Shown piece after piece: positions 33,886 through 42,503 of a stretch of DNA of 64,000 nt. The DNA comes from Sphingomonas aracearum. Its GTDB lineage: Bacteria > Pseudomonadota > Alphaproteobacteria > Sphingomonadales > Sphingomonadaceae. The notes under the pieces were generated by a model. It was not told the origin of the DNA. It did not search any database and saw nothing but the letters and a program-made list of their open reading frames with translations. Each line of letters starts with the position of its first letter. Position 1 is the stretch's first letter. The stretch covers positions 434,001 to 498,000 of the forward strand of contig NZ_QQNB01000001.1 of NCBI RefSeq assembly GCF_003345355.1, read 5' to 3'. Both the position numbers and the translations under genes were made by a program.

Positions 33886-34728
33886 ATGGCCACAGCCCTG
33901 ATTTGCCGCGGCGCGGCGGTGCTCCTTGCCTGCGCCCTTCCCCTTTCCGCCCCTGCCCAGCAGTTGCCCCCCGCCGCCGAATCGCCGGCGCCCGCGCCCT
34001 ATCCGGTGGTCGCCCGGCTGGTGCTGGCCGCGCCGCTGATCGTGGACGCGACGGTCCGGTCGGCACAGGTCCTGAAGGGCGCCGACGCGGCGGGCGTGCA
34101 GCCCGGCACCGCCCGCTTCTACGTGGAAGCCGATGTCACCGCTCTGGTGCGGGGCGCGAGCGGGGTGCCGCCGCGGGTCGCCTATGTGGTGGACCTGCCG
34201 CTGGATGCACGCGGTCGCCCGCCCAGGCTGAAGAAGCGCCGCGTGCTGCTGTTCGCGCGGGCAACGGCCAACCCCGCCCAGGTGCAGCTCGTCGGCACCG
34301 GCGCGCAGCGCGACTGGACGCCGGGGCTGGACGCGCTTGCCCGCGGCATCGCCACCGAGACCGTCGCGGCAGGCGCACCGCCCGAAGTCACCGGGATCGG
34401 CAACGCTTTTCATGTTCCGGGCGCGCTGCCCGGAGAGGGCGAAACCCAGATCTTCCTCAAGACCCGGGACGGCCGTCCGATCTCGCTGTCGGTGCTCCGC
34501 CGCTCGGGCGAGCAGCCGCGCTGGGCCGCCGCGTTCAGTGAAGTGGTGGACGAGTCGGCCACGCCGCCGGCGCGCGACACGCTGGCCTGGTATCGCCTCG
34601 CCTGCGCGCTTCCCCGCGAGTTGCCGGATGCGAGTCTCGCCACCGCGGAGCCCGGCGATGCCGCACAGGCGCGGGAAGACTATCGCTTCGTCCTGCAGCA
34701 GCTGGGCGACTGCACGACCGAGGGCTGA
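33886..34728 (+). CDS. Secreted protein of unknown function
   Basis: This 280-residue protein has a Sec signal peptide (MATALICRGAAVLLACALPLSAPAQ, cleavage after APA). The mature part begins with a Pro/Ala-rich linker and contains a beta-rich region (VIDATVRSAQVL-like segments, RVAYVVDLPLDARGRPPRLKKRRVLLF). It resembles hypothetical proteins of sphingomonads, and I assign no function. The frame extends 17 codons upstream to a TTG, but the signal peptide starts at 33886. It is convergent with folB, 3 bp apart. Confidence 0.7.
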   Translation: MATALICRGAAVLLACALPLSAPAQQLPPAAESPAPAPYPVVARLVLAAPLIVDATVRSAQVLKGADAAGVQPGTARFYVEADVTALVRGASGVPPRVAYVVDLPLDARGRPPRLKKRRVLLFARATANPAQVQLVGTGAQRDWTPGLDALARGIATETVAAGAPPEVTGIGNAFHVPGALPGEGETQIFLKTRDGRPISLSVLRRSGEQPRWAAAFSEVVDESATPPARDTLAWYRLACALPRELPDASLATAEPGDAAQAREDYRFVLQQLGDCTTEG

Positions 34729-34731
34729 GCG

Positions 34732-35103
34732 TCAGCGGCGATGCCGCACCAGCGTGATGCCGATCGATTCGCCGGCTTCTGCGATGGCCAGCTTGACGAT
34801 GCGCACCTGGACGCGCGCAACGCGGGCGTCCTGCAGGAACAGGGTTTCCGCGATGTGATCGGCCACGCCCTCGATCAGGGTGAAGTGCACGCCCTCCGGC
34901 AAGGCCGTGGTCGCCGCATGCTTCAGATCGAGATAGTTCTTCGATGCCGAAAGCGGCGTGTCCGGCGCGAACCGGCCCGGCAGGTCCAGGTCCACCGCGA
35001 TCGACAGGCGCAGCGGCTGCGGCAGGTGCGTTTCCTCGGAATAGATGCCGGTCAGCACCATGACTTCCAGGTCGCGCACTTCAAGCGTCAGACGGTCTTC
35101 CAT
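34732..35103 (-). CDS. folB: Dihydroneopterin aldolase
   Basis: The 123-residue enzyme cleaves dihydroneopterin to 6-hydroxymethyl-dihydropterin and glycolaldehyde in folate synthesis. Hallmarks are the N-terminal LEVRDLEVMVLTGIYSEET, NYLDLKHAATTALPEGVHFTLIE with the catalytic region, and the C-terminal ARVARVQVRIVKL. It acts as a cytosolic octamer. It is leftward and monocistronic by context, converging with the secreted protein gene and diverging from the GNAT gene. Confidence 0.92.
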   Translation of the reverse strand: MEDRLTLEVRDLEVMVLTGIYSEETHLPQPLRLSIAVDLDLPGRFAPDTPLSASKNYLDLKHAATTALPEGVHFTLIEGVADHIAETLFLQDARVARVQVRIVKLAIAEAGESIGITLVRHRR

Positions 35104-35236
35104 CGGCGCGGGCCATAGCAGAACGGGCGCGGAGCGGAAGGGCGCCCAACGCGCTTTCGCTTGCGTTCGCCCCCTCCCGGGTTAAAGCGCGCCGCCCCGC
35201 TCGACCCTTCGCGCGCAAGGGCGAGGAGCGCCGCCC

Positions 35237-35758
35237 GTGGACTATGTGCCGATCTCCACCGTTGCCCCCGCCGCCGTCGAGCGCCTGCTCGACCGGGCGT
35301 TCGGGCCGGGCCGGCACACGCGCACCGCTTATGCCATCCGCGCGGGCACCGAGGCGCTGCCCGCCCTGAGCTTTGCCGCCGTGGACGGAGACGCGCTGGT
35401 GGGCACGATCCAGTGCTGGCCGATCCGCCTGGCCGCGGATGACGGCGTGGACGTGGCCATGGTGATGGTCGGCCCCGTGGCGGTGGACCCTGGCCGCCAG
35501 CAGGACGGGATCGGCCGGGCGCTGATGACCCGCGCCATCGAGGCGGCGGAAGCGGGGGGCTGCGACGCGCTGATGCTGATCGGGGACCCCGAATATTACG
35601 GCCGGTTCTTCGGCTTCGATGCGGCGGCCACCGGTGCGTGGCGGCTGCCCGGTCCGGTGGAGCGGCGGCGGCTGCTCGCGCGCGGCACGGGCATTCCGGA
35701 CAAGCCGGGCCTGCTTGCTCCCCGGTTGCCGGCGGTGCCGCGTTCCGTTTCCGCCTGA
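35237..35758 (+). CDS. GNAT family N-acetyltransferase
   Basis: This is a 173-residue acetyltransferase. The acetyl-CoA binding loop lies in VAVDPGRQQDGIGRALM (R-x-x-G-I-G-R motif). A C-terminal YYGRFFGFD segment resembles the YhbS-like group. It is translated from GTG 35237, with GAGGAG upstream at about 8 bases. The substrate is unknown. It heads a rightward run of four genes towards cca. Confidence 0.9.
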   Translation: MDYVPISTVAPAAVERLLDRAFGPGRHTRTAYAIRAGTEALPALSFAAVDGDALVGTIQCWPIRLAADDGVDVAMVMVGPVAVDPGRQQDGIGRALMTRAIEAAEAGGCDALMLIGDPEYYGRFFGFDAAATGAWRLPGPVERRRLLARGTGIPDKPGLLAPRLPAVPRSVSA

Positions 35759-35821
35759 ACGCCCGCCGATCCATGCTTGCGACGCAGGTGGCGGTGGCAT
35801 ACCTGCCGCACGGTCATGCCG

Positions 35822-36379
35822 ATGGAGCCCCTGCCCGATCTCGCTTCGCTCTCGCTCGCGGAAGTTGCGCGCCTTGTCGAGGAGCAGCGCCTGCCGCCGG
35901 TGGAGCGCTGGAACCCCACGCATTGCGGCGACAGCGAGATGCGGATCGCGCGCGACGGCACCTGGTTTCACCAGGGCTCGCCGATCGGGCGCCCGGCGAT
36001 GGTGCGCCTGTTCTCCACCATCCTGCGGCGGGAGCCCGATGGCCGGTACGTGCTCGTCACCCCGGTGGAGAAGCTCGACATCGAGGTCGAGGATGCGCCC
36101 TTCGTCGCGGTGGAGATGAAGGTGGAGGGCGAAGGCCGGGAAAGGCGGCTGGGCTTCCGGCTGAACACGGGCGACCTCGTCGGCGCAGGCCCGGATCACG
36201 CGCTGCGCTTCGAACAGCGCGGCGACGGGCCGCATCCCTACCTGCATGTGCGCGGCGGACTGGAAGCGCTGCTCGCCCGGCCGCTTTATTACGAGCTTGC
36301 CGAGCTCGCGCTGGCGGAGGACGAGGCGGCGCCGGGCATCTGGAGCAACGGCGTCTTCTTCCCGATGGACGCGGCATGA
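35822..36379 (+). CDS. DUF1285 domain protein
   Basis: A 185-residue protein of the DUF1285 family, with the conserved HCGDSEMRIARDGTWFHQGSPIGRPAMVRLFSTIL segment in its N-terminal half and TPVEKLDIEVEDAPFVAVEM after it. The role is unknown. In-frame ATGs exist at 35816 and 35822; I use the second, and neither has a clear ribosome binding site. It is followed by the NUDIX gene with ATGA overlap. Confidence 0.85.
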   Translation: MEPLPDLASLSLAEVARLVEEQRLPPVERWNPTHCGDSEMRIARDGTWFHQGSPIGRPAMVRLFSTILRREPDGRYVLVTPVEKLDIEVEDAPFVAVEMKVEGEGRERRLGFRLNTGDLVGAGPDHALRFEQRGDGPHPYLHVRGGLEALLARPLYYELAELALAEDEAAPGIWSNGVFFPMDAA

Positions 36380-36966
36380 CGCTGGCGCAGCGGCTGCGGG
36401 CAGCGCTCGCGGCGAGCAGGAGCGATGCGCTGCTGACCGGGGATGCGACGGAGTTCGCGACCGCCGGCACGCCGGTGCCCGCCGCGGTGCTGATCCCCAT
36501 CACCGACCGCCCGCGCCCCGGCGTGATCCTCACCCAGCGCACGGAGACGCTGCGTCGCCACGCGGGACAGGTCGCCTTTCCGGGCGGGCGCATCGATCCG
36601 GAGGACGCCGACGCGATCGCCGCTGCGCTGCGCGAGGCAGAGGAGGAGATCGCCCTGCCCCCCGCCGCCGTGGAGGTGGTCGACGTGACCGACCCGTACC
36701 GCACCGGCACCGGCTATGTCGTCACGCCCGTGATCGGCGTGGTGCCGCCCGACCTGCCGCTGGTTCCCGCCGAGGCGGAAGTCGCCGCGGTGTTCGAGGT
36801 GCCGCTCGATTTCGTGCTGGATGCGGCCAATCATGTCGAGGCGGAAATCGTCTGGCAGGGCCGCAACCGGCGCTATTACGAGATCGGCTGGGAGGATCGC
36901 CGCATCTGGGGCGCGACCGCGGGCATGATCGTCAACTTGTCGCGGCGGCTGCGATGGACCGCCTGA
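36376..36966 (+). CDS. NUDIX hydrolase, CoA pyrophosphatase type
   Basis: The 196-residue protein carries a NUDIX box near residues 70-90 (GGRIDPEDADAIAAALREAEEEI). It matches the CoA/acetyl-CoA pyrophosphatase group (YeaB/NudL), with the upstream LTQRTETLRRHAGQVAFPGGR. It would remove the phosphopantetheine part of CoA derivatives with divalent metals. Its stop overlaps the start of cca by 13 bases. Confidence 0.9.
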   Translation: MTLAQRLRAALAASRSDALLTGDATEFATAGTPVPAAVLIPITDRPRPGVILTQRTETLRRHAGQVAFPGGRIDPEDADAIAAALREAEEEIALPPAAVEVVDVTDPYRTGTGYVVTPVIGVVPPDLPLVPAEAEVAAVFEVPLDFVLDAANHVEAEIVWQGRNRRYYEIGWEDRRIWGATAGMIVNLSRRLRWTA

Positions 36967-38153
36967 CCCTTCCCGAAGGCGCCGGCTGGCGCACCCTGCC
37001 GGGCCTCGCCGCGGTGATCGGGGCGCTGGACGGCGATGCGGGCGAGGCGCGCTATGTCGGCGGCATCGTGCGCGACACGCTGCTGGGCATCGACGGCGCC
37101 GATATCGACCTTGCCACCCGGCTGCGGCCCGACGAGGTGGTCGATCGGCTGGAAGCGGCGCGGATCAAGGCGGTGCCCACCGGCATCGCGCACGGCACGG
37201 TGACGGCGATCAGCGAGGGCACGGTGGTGGAAGTCACCACCCTGCGCCGCGACGTTTCCACCGATGGCCGCCATGCCGTGGTGGAATTCACCGACGCTTG
37301 GCAGGAGGATGCGGCACGGCGCGATTTCACCATGAACGCGCTCTACGCCGACCCGCTGACCGGCGAGGTGTTCGACTATTTCGGCGGGCTGGACGACCTT
37401 GCCGCGCGCCGGGTGCGGTTCATCGGCGATCCGTTGCAGCGGATCGCGGAGGATCATCTCCGCATCCTGCGCTTCTTCCGCTTCCACGCGCGGTTCGGCG
37501 AAGCGATCGACGGCGAGGGCCTTGCCGCCTGCACCATCCGCGCCAACGACCTGATGGCGCTGTCCCGCGAGCGCATCCGGGACGAACTGCTCAAGCTGCT
37601 GGTCGCGCGGCATGCCGCTCCCGTCCTTGCGCTGATGGTGGAGCGCGGCATCCTCGCTCCCGTGGTTCCCGAGATCACCGACGCAGCCCCGCTCGCGCGG
37701 CTGAGTTCGCGAGAGACGGACGCCGGCATCGCACCCGATCCGATCCGGCGGCTGGCGGCGGTGCTGCCGGGCGACCGGGCGGAAGATGTCGGGGCGCGGC
37801 TCAAGCTTTCGAACGCGGAGCGCAAGCGCCTGCTCTCCGCCAGCCAGCCGGTCGGCAACGAGCCCGCGCCGGTGCTCGCCTACCGGCTCGGGGTGGAAGG
37901 CGCGACCGATCGCCTGCTCCTGTCGGAGCGTCCGGTCGAGCAAGCCGCGGCCCTGATCGGCTGGACGCCCCCGCGCCTGCCGCTCACCGGCGGCGCGCTC
38001 GTCGCGCGCGGAGTGGGCAAGGGGCCGGATGTCGCCCGCCTGCTCCGCCAGGTGGAGGAAGGCTGGATCGCGGAGGGCTTCCCCGACGCGGCCCGGGTCG
38101 CGGAACTGGCCGACGCCACGGTCGCTCAGTGGCGGTCGACCAGCATCGCATAG
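36954..38153 (+). CDS. cca: CCA-adding tRNA nucleotidyltransferase
   Basis: This is a 399-residue class II nucleotidyltransferase. The head domain has GGIVRD near residue 37 and the metal-binding DIDLAT, followed by RRDFTMNALYADP and the ATP/CTP-selecting EDHLRILRFFRF. It adds or repairs the 3' CCA of tRNAs. The only tRNA seen in the window already encodes CCA. The last 28 bases overlap tail-to-tail with the GGDEF-EAL gene on the other strand. Confidence 0.93.
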   Translation: MDRLTLPEGAGWRTLPGLAAVIGALDGDAGEARYVGGIVRDTLLGIDGADIDLATRLRPDEVVDRLEAARIKAVPTGIAHGTVTAISEGTVVEVTTLRRDVSTDGRHAVVEFTDAWQEDAARRDFTMNALYADPLTGEVFDYFGGLDDLAARRVRFIGDPLQRIAEDHLRILRFFRFHARFGEAIDGEGLAACTIRANDLMALSRERIRDELLKLLVARHAAPVLALMVERGILAPVVPEITDAAPLARLSSRETDAGIAPDPIRRLAAVLPGDRAEDVGARLKLSNAERKRLLSASQPVGNEPAPVLAYRLGVEGATDRLLLSERPVEQAAALIGWTPPRLPLTGGALVARGVGKGPDVARLLRQVEEGWIAEGFPDAARVAELADATVAQWRSTSIA

Positions 38154-39865
38154 GCATCCGCCGCTTCCAGCGGGCGGGCATAAACGAACCCCTGGCCATA
38201 GGTGCAACCCAAAGCGGCGAGCGTCTGGCCCAGCTCGTTGCTCTCGATGCCCTCGGCCGTGGTCTGCATGCCAAGCGCCTGCGCCAGGCTGAGGATCGCG
38301 CGCACGATGGCGATCTTGTCGCGGTCGGCCAGCATGCCCGTCACGAAGCTGCGGTCGATCTTCAGGATGTCGATGGGCAGCTTCTGGAGATAGGCCAGGT
38401 TGGAATAGCCGGTGCCGAAATCGTCCATGGCCAGCGTCGTGCCGAGGCCCTTCAGCGCATGCATGATGCCGGCGATGCGATCCGGATCGCTCACCAGCGC
38501 GCTTTCGGTCAGCTCCAGCGTAAAGCGGCGACCCTCCAGCCCGCGCCGGGCCAGCGCGCGTTCCACCACCGGCGCGATGGCGTCGCGCTGCAACTGGATC
38601 GCCGACAGGTTCACCGCGAGCTTCACGCCGCAATCGCCACCATGTGCCGCATCCCAGGACGCCAGCGTGCGCGCCGCTTCCTCGATCGCCCAGCGCCCCA
38701 GCGGCACGATGAGGCCGGATTCTTCCGCCACCGGGATGAACGCCGAGGGCGGATGCGCCTGTCCCTGCTCGTCCGTCCACCGCGCGAGCGCCTCGAAGGA
38801 CACGATGCGCCCCGTGCCCAGGTCGCAGATCGGCTGAAAGGTCAGCCGCATGGACCCGTCTTCCACCGCGCGGCGCAGCGCCGTTTCCATGCCGAACTGC
38901 GCGCGGGCGATCTCGAAGCTCTGCTGCTGATAGGCCTCGGCATTGCCGGACACCTTGGACCGCTTCACCGCGAACTGTGCGTGGCGGATCAGGTCCTCCG
39001 CATCCTCCATGCCCATGGCGGCAAAGGCGATGCCGATCGAGCAGGACACGCGGATCTCATACTCCGCCAGCCTGAACGGCGTGGCCAGCGCGCCGCGGAT
39101 GCGCTTGGCGACATGCTCCGCGTCGCTTGGCCCTTCCTCCAGCGTCAGCAGGATGCCGAACTCGTCGCCGCCGGTGCGCGCGAGCACGTCATGCGCGCGA
39201 AGCGCTCCCTTCAGGCGGCGCGCAACGGTGATCAGCAACTCGTCGCCCGCCATGGAGCCGAGGCATGCGTTCATGCGGCTGAAGCGATCGAGGTCCAGCA
39301 CCAGCACCGCATGGCGATCCCGCTGCCGCGGGTCGGCCATCAGCGTTTCCAGCCGATCGCTGAACCCCGCTCGGTTGGCGAGCCCGGTGAGACTGTCCGT
39401 CATCATCTCGCGGCGCAGATTATGTTCGGTGCGGCGCTCGGCGGTGCGGTCGAGCAGCGTCACCATCGCGCGGCGCACGCCCGTGGTCGCGCGACGGGCG
39501 AAGGTCACCTGGAAGTGCCGGCGATCGACGTCGTCGCCCAGCTCCCATTCCTGCTCCTGGTGAAGCAGGCCTCCATCGAGAAAGGCAATCAGCTGGGGTC
39601 CGAACTCGGCAAGCAGCGGCGAGGTCTCCGGATCGGTGCCGAGCCCGGCCTGCCGGTAGAAGCGGTTGGACGCGACGACCTGCAAAACGCCATCGACGTG
39701 CAGCACCACGGCGGCCGCGAGCGGCAGCAGCTCCACCACCGCGGCGATGCCGTCGGCGTCGCCCGGCGCGTCGCGCGGGGCACAGCTGGGCTCGGTCGCC
39801 GGTGATGGCGCCCGCATCCCCGCGGACGCGCGCGACAGCAGCGAAAGGGGGTACAAGCGCGCCAT
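38126..39865 (-). CDS. Bifunctional diguanylate cyclase/phosphodiesterase (GGDEF-EAL)
   Basis: The 579-residue protein has a PAS-like N-terminal region (about 40-145), a GGDEF domain (motif 232-236) and an EAL domain (motif 358-360). The catalytic motifs are intact: GGDEF at 232-236, FEALARW, and DDFGTGYS at 481-488. An allosteric I-site, RAHD at 223-226, lies five residues before GGDEF. It could therefore both make and degrade cyclic di-GMP, but which activity dominates is not predictable. It has no transmembrane segment. It lies just downstream of parC on the same strand, with 51 bp between. Confidence 0.92.
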   Translation of the reverse strand: MARLYPLSLLSRASAGMRAPSPATEPSCAPRDAPGDADGIAAVVELLPLAAAVVLHVDGVLQVVASNRFYRQAGLGTDPETSPLLAEFGPQLIAFLDGGLLHQEQEWELGDDVDRRHFQVTFARRATTGVRRAMVTLLDRTAERRTEHNLRREMMTDSLTGLANRAGFSDRLETLMADPRQRDRHAVLVLDLDRFSRMNACLGSMAGDELLITVARRLKGALRAHDVLARTGGDEFGILLTLEEGPSDAEHVAKRIRGALATPFRLAEYEIRVSCSIGIAFAAMGMEDAEDLIRHAQFAVKRSKVSGNAEAYQQQSFEIARAQFGMETALRRAVEDGSMRLTFQPICDLGTGRIVSFEALARWTDEQGQAHPPSAFIPVAEESGLIVPLGRWAIEEAARTLASWDAAHGGDCGVKLAVNLSAIQLQRDAIAPVVERALARRGLEGRRFTLELTESALVSDPDRIAGIMHALKGLGTTLAMDDFGTGYSNLAYLQKLPIDILKIDRSFVTGMLADRDKIAIVRAILSLAQALGMQTTAEGIESNELGQTLAALGCTYGQGFVYARPLEAADAYAMLVDRH

Positions 39866-39916
39866 ACCCCTCGTGGGTAGGCGATCTGTGTTAAGGTTCG
39901 CTAAAAGTTGGAAGGA

Positions 39917-42163
39917 TCAGAACCGGTTGTCGCGCGGAAATCCGGTCGGAGGCATTCGACCGGCCGCGCCGCGTGCCGCCCGCCACGGAGTGAGGTCCGT
40001 TTCCGTGCGCGTCCGCCCCGTCTCGCCGCCCATCGCCCAGCTCAGCCCCGTCGCGAACACGAAGGTCTTGGCATCGGACAGCCCGCCATCGCCGTAGCGC
40101 TGCAACTGCACGCCCTGCCCGCGCGACAGCTCGGCGAGTTCGGACAGGGGGAACACCAGCAGCTTGCGATTCTCCCCGATCACCGCAACGTAATCGGCAT
40201 CCGGCGCGATCGGCTTCACCACCCGCAGCCGCGCGGAAAGCCGCGGCGTCACCACCGTCTTGCCCTTGCGCGTCTCGGCGATCACGTCGGCGCTGCGCAC
40301 CACGAAGCCACGGCCGTCGCTCGCCGCCAGCAGCAGCTTTTCAGCGGCCGATGCCGGCAGCAGCGCGACGATGCCGACATCGCCGCCCAGGTCGATCATC
40401 AGCCGCACCGGCTCTCCGAAGCCGCGCCCGCCCGGCAGCTTGTCCGCCGCCAGCGTGAAGAAGCGCCCGTTCTCCGCCGCCAGCAGCAGCTTGTCGGTGG
40501 TCTGCGCATGGAAGGCGAATTGCGGCCCGTCGCCTTCCTTGAACTTCAGCGTTTCGGCCGCGGCGAGATCGACATGGCCCTTCATGGCGCGGATCCAGCC
40601 GCGCTGCGACAGGATAACGGTGATCGGCTCGCGCTCGATCATCGCCTCCAGCGGGATCTCGCGGGCGGCGGCCTGCTCCTCCACCGTGGTCCGCCGCTTG
40701 CCAAGCGCCGTGTCGGGGCCGTAGCGCGCGCGCAGCTTGGCAAAGTCCTTCTTCAGCCGCGTGCGCTGACGCGCGTCGGAGCCGAGCAGCGCTTCCAGCC
40801 CGGAGCGCTCCGCCTCCAGCTTGTCGCGTTCGCCGCGGATCTCCATTTCCTCCAGGCGCCGCAAGGACCGCAGCCGCATGTTGAGGATCGCCTCCGCCTG
40901 CCGGTCGGTAAGCGAGAACTCGGCGATCAGCACCGGTTTCGGCTCGTCTTCGGTGCGGATGATCTCGATCACGCGATCGAGATTGAGATAGGCCGCAAGA
41001 TAGCCCTCCAGCAGCTCCACCCGGTCGGCGATCTTCGCCAATCGGTACGTGGTGCGCCGGCGCAGCACCACGAACTGGTGCTCCACCCAGCCGGCGAGTA
41101 CCTGCTTGAGGCTCATCACCCGCGGCGTGCGGGTGGCGTCCAGCACGTTGAGATTGAGGCTGACACGCGTTTCCAGGTCGGACAGGCGGAACAGGCTGTC
41201 CATCAATACGTCCGAGTCCACCGTTCGGCTGCGCGGCTCCAGCACCAGCCGGACCTCCGCGTCGGATTCGTCGCGCACATCGGCCAGGATCGGCAGCTTC
41301 TTGTCGTTGATGAGCGCGGCGATCTGCTCGATCAGCTTGCCCTTCTGCACGCCATACGGGATCTCGCTGACCACGATCTGCCAGCCGCCGCCCTTTTCCC
41401 GCTCCACCGTCCAGCGCGCGCGGACGCGAAAGGAACCGCGCCCGGTGGCATAGGCTTCCGCGATCACCGCCGGCGGATCGACCAGCAGGCCGCCGGTCGG
41501 AAAGTCCGGCCCGCGCACGAACTCCAGCATCTGGGCGTCGCTCGCCTCGGGCTGGTCGACCAGCAGGGTCGCCGCGTCGAACAGTTCGGCGGCGTTGTGC
41601 GGCGGTATGCTGGTGGCCATGCCGACCGCAATGCCGCTGGCGCCATTGGCGAGCAGGTTCGGAAAGGCGCCGGGCATCAGCTCCGGCTCCTCGTCCTCGC
41701 CATTATAAGTCGGGCGGTAATCGACCGCGTCCTCGTCCAGGCCGTCCATCAGGTCGATCGCGACCTGCGTCAGCCGTGCCTCGGTGTAGCGATAGGCGGC
41801 GGCGTTATCGCCGTCGATGTTGCCGAAATTGCCCTGCCCGTCGACCAGCGGGTAGCGCATGGCGAAATCCTGCGCGAGCCGCACCATCGCGTCATAGACG
41901 GACGCGTCGCCATGCGGATGGTATTTGCCGATGACGTCGCCGACCACGCGCGCGCACTTCTTGTAGCCTTGCGCGGGATCGAGCCGCAGCAGCCGCATCG
42001 CCCAGAGCAGGCGGCGGTGCACCGGCTTCAGCCCGTCGCGCAGGTCCGGGAGCGAGCGCGCGGTGATCGTGGACAGCGCATACACGAGGTAGCGATCCGA
42101 AAGCGCGCTGTCGAAGGGGGCATCGAGCACGCCGATCGGCGGCTCCTGGAAGTCGGTGGCCAT
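39917..42163 (-). CDS. parC: DNA topoisomerase IV subunit A
   Basis: The 748-residue protein is the decatenating partner of ParE. The catalytic tyrosine is Tyr126 in RYTEARL. It has [10 protein letters not shown] in the quinolone-determining region, so Ala87 replaces the E. coli Ser80 while Asp91 corresponds to Glu84. The C-terminal domain lacks a QRRGGKG-type GyrA box, which separates it from gyrA in this window. The length fits alphaproteobacterial ParC. The 340 bp upstream of its start hold no gene. Confidence 0.95.
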   Translation of the reverse strand: MATDFQEPPIGVLDAPFDSALSDRYLVYALSTITARSLPDLRDGLKPVHRRLLWAMRLLRLDPAQGYKKCARVVGDVIGKYHPHGDASVYDAMVRLAQDFAMRYPLVDGQGNFGNIDGDNAAAYRYTEARLTQVAIDLMDGLDEDAVDYRPTYNGEDEEPELMPGAFPNLLANGASGIAVGMATSIPPHNAAELFDAATLLVDQPEASDAQMLEFVRGPDFPTGGLLVDPPAVIAEAYATGRGSFRVRARWTVEREKGGGWQIVVSEIPYGVQKGKLIEQIAALINDKKLPILADVRDESDAEVRLVLEPRSRTVDSDVLMDSLFRLSDLETRVSLNLNVLDATRTPRVMSLKQVLAGWVEHQFVVLRRRTTYRLAKIADRVELLEGYLAAYLNLDRVIEIIRTEDEPKPVLIAEFSLTDRQAEAILNMRLRSLRRLEEMEIRGERDKLEAERSGLEALLGSDARQRTRLKKDFAKLRARYGPDTALGKRRTTVEEQAAAREIPLEAMIEREPITVILSQRGWIRAMKGHVDLAAAETLKFKEGDGPQFAFHAQTTDKLLLAAENGRFFTLAADKLPGGRGFGEPVRLMIDLGGDVGIVALLPASAAEKLLLAASDGRGFVVRSADVIAETRKGKTVVTPRLSARLRVVKPIAPDADYVAVIGENRKLLVFPLSELAELSRGQGVQLQRYGDGGLSDAKTFVFATGLSWAMGGETGRTRTETDLTPWRAARGAAGRMPPTGFPRDNRF

Positions 42164-42503
42164 GTTGCCCGCGTTCTAGCAGCGGAACGAACCGCGAATC
42201 AAACGCTGCGGGTGCGCGCCGGGCGAAGGAGCGCGGGGTCGATCGGTGCGGACAGCGGGGCACGGTGCTGCCGCCCCGTTTCAGATCGCTGACGCGCAAC
42301 CGATCCGCCAGCGCTCGCAGGTCGCTTTCCCGAGCCCGTCACCGGCGATCATCAGCGTGACGCCGGATAGCCCGGCCACCGCGCGGCGGGCGAAGTCGTG
42401 CCCCTCTCGCTCATCAGGTGCCGCTCCGCCCGCGCGAACTCCGCCCCGGGGTGGCCAGCGCTCCTAGCGGGGAAGGCCTGAACCGACCGTCGCGGAAGGT
42501 TGC
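42164..42503. other. Gap of 340 bp between parC and the XrtA amidotransferase
   Basis: No gene is supported here. I only note a 6-bp stem CGGGGC/GCCCCG (42256-42261 and 42273-42278) with a T-run of three on the plus strand. The parC promoter should lie at its left end, because the leftward parC start is at 42163. Confidence 0.5.
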
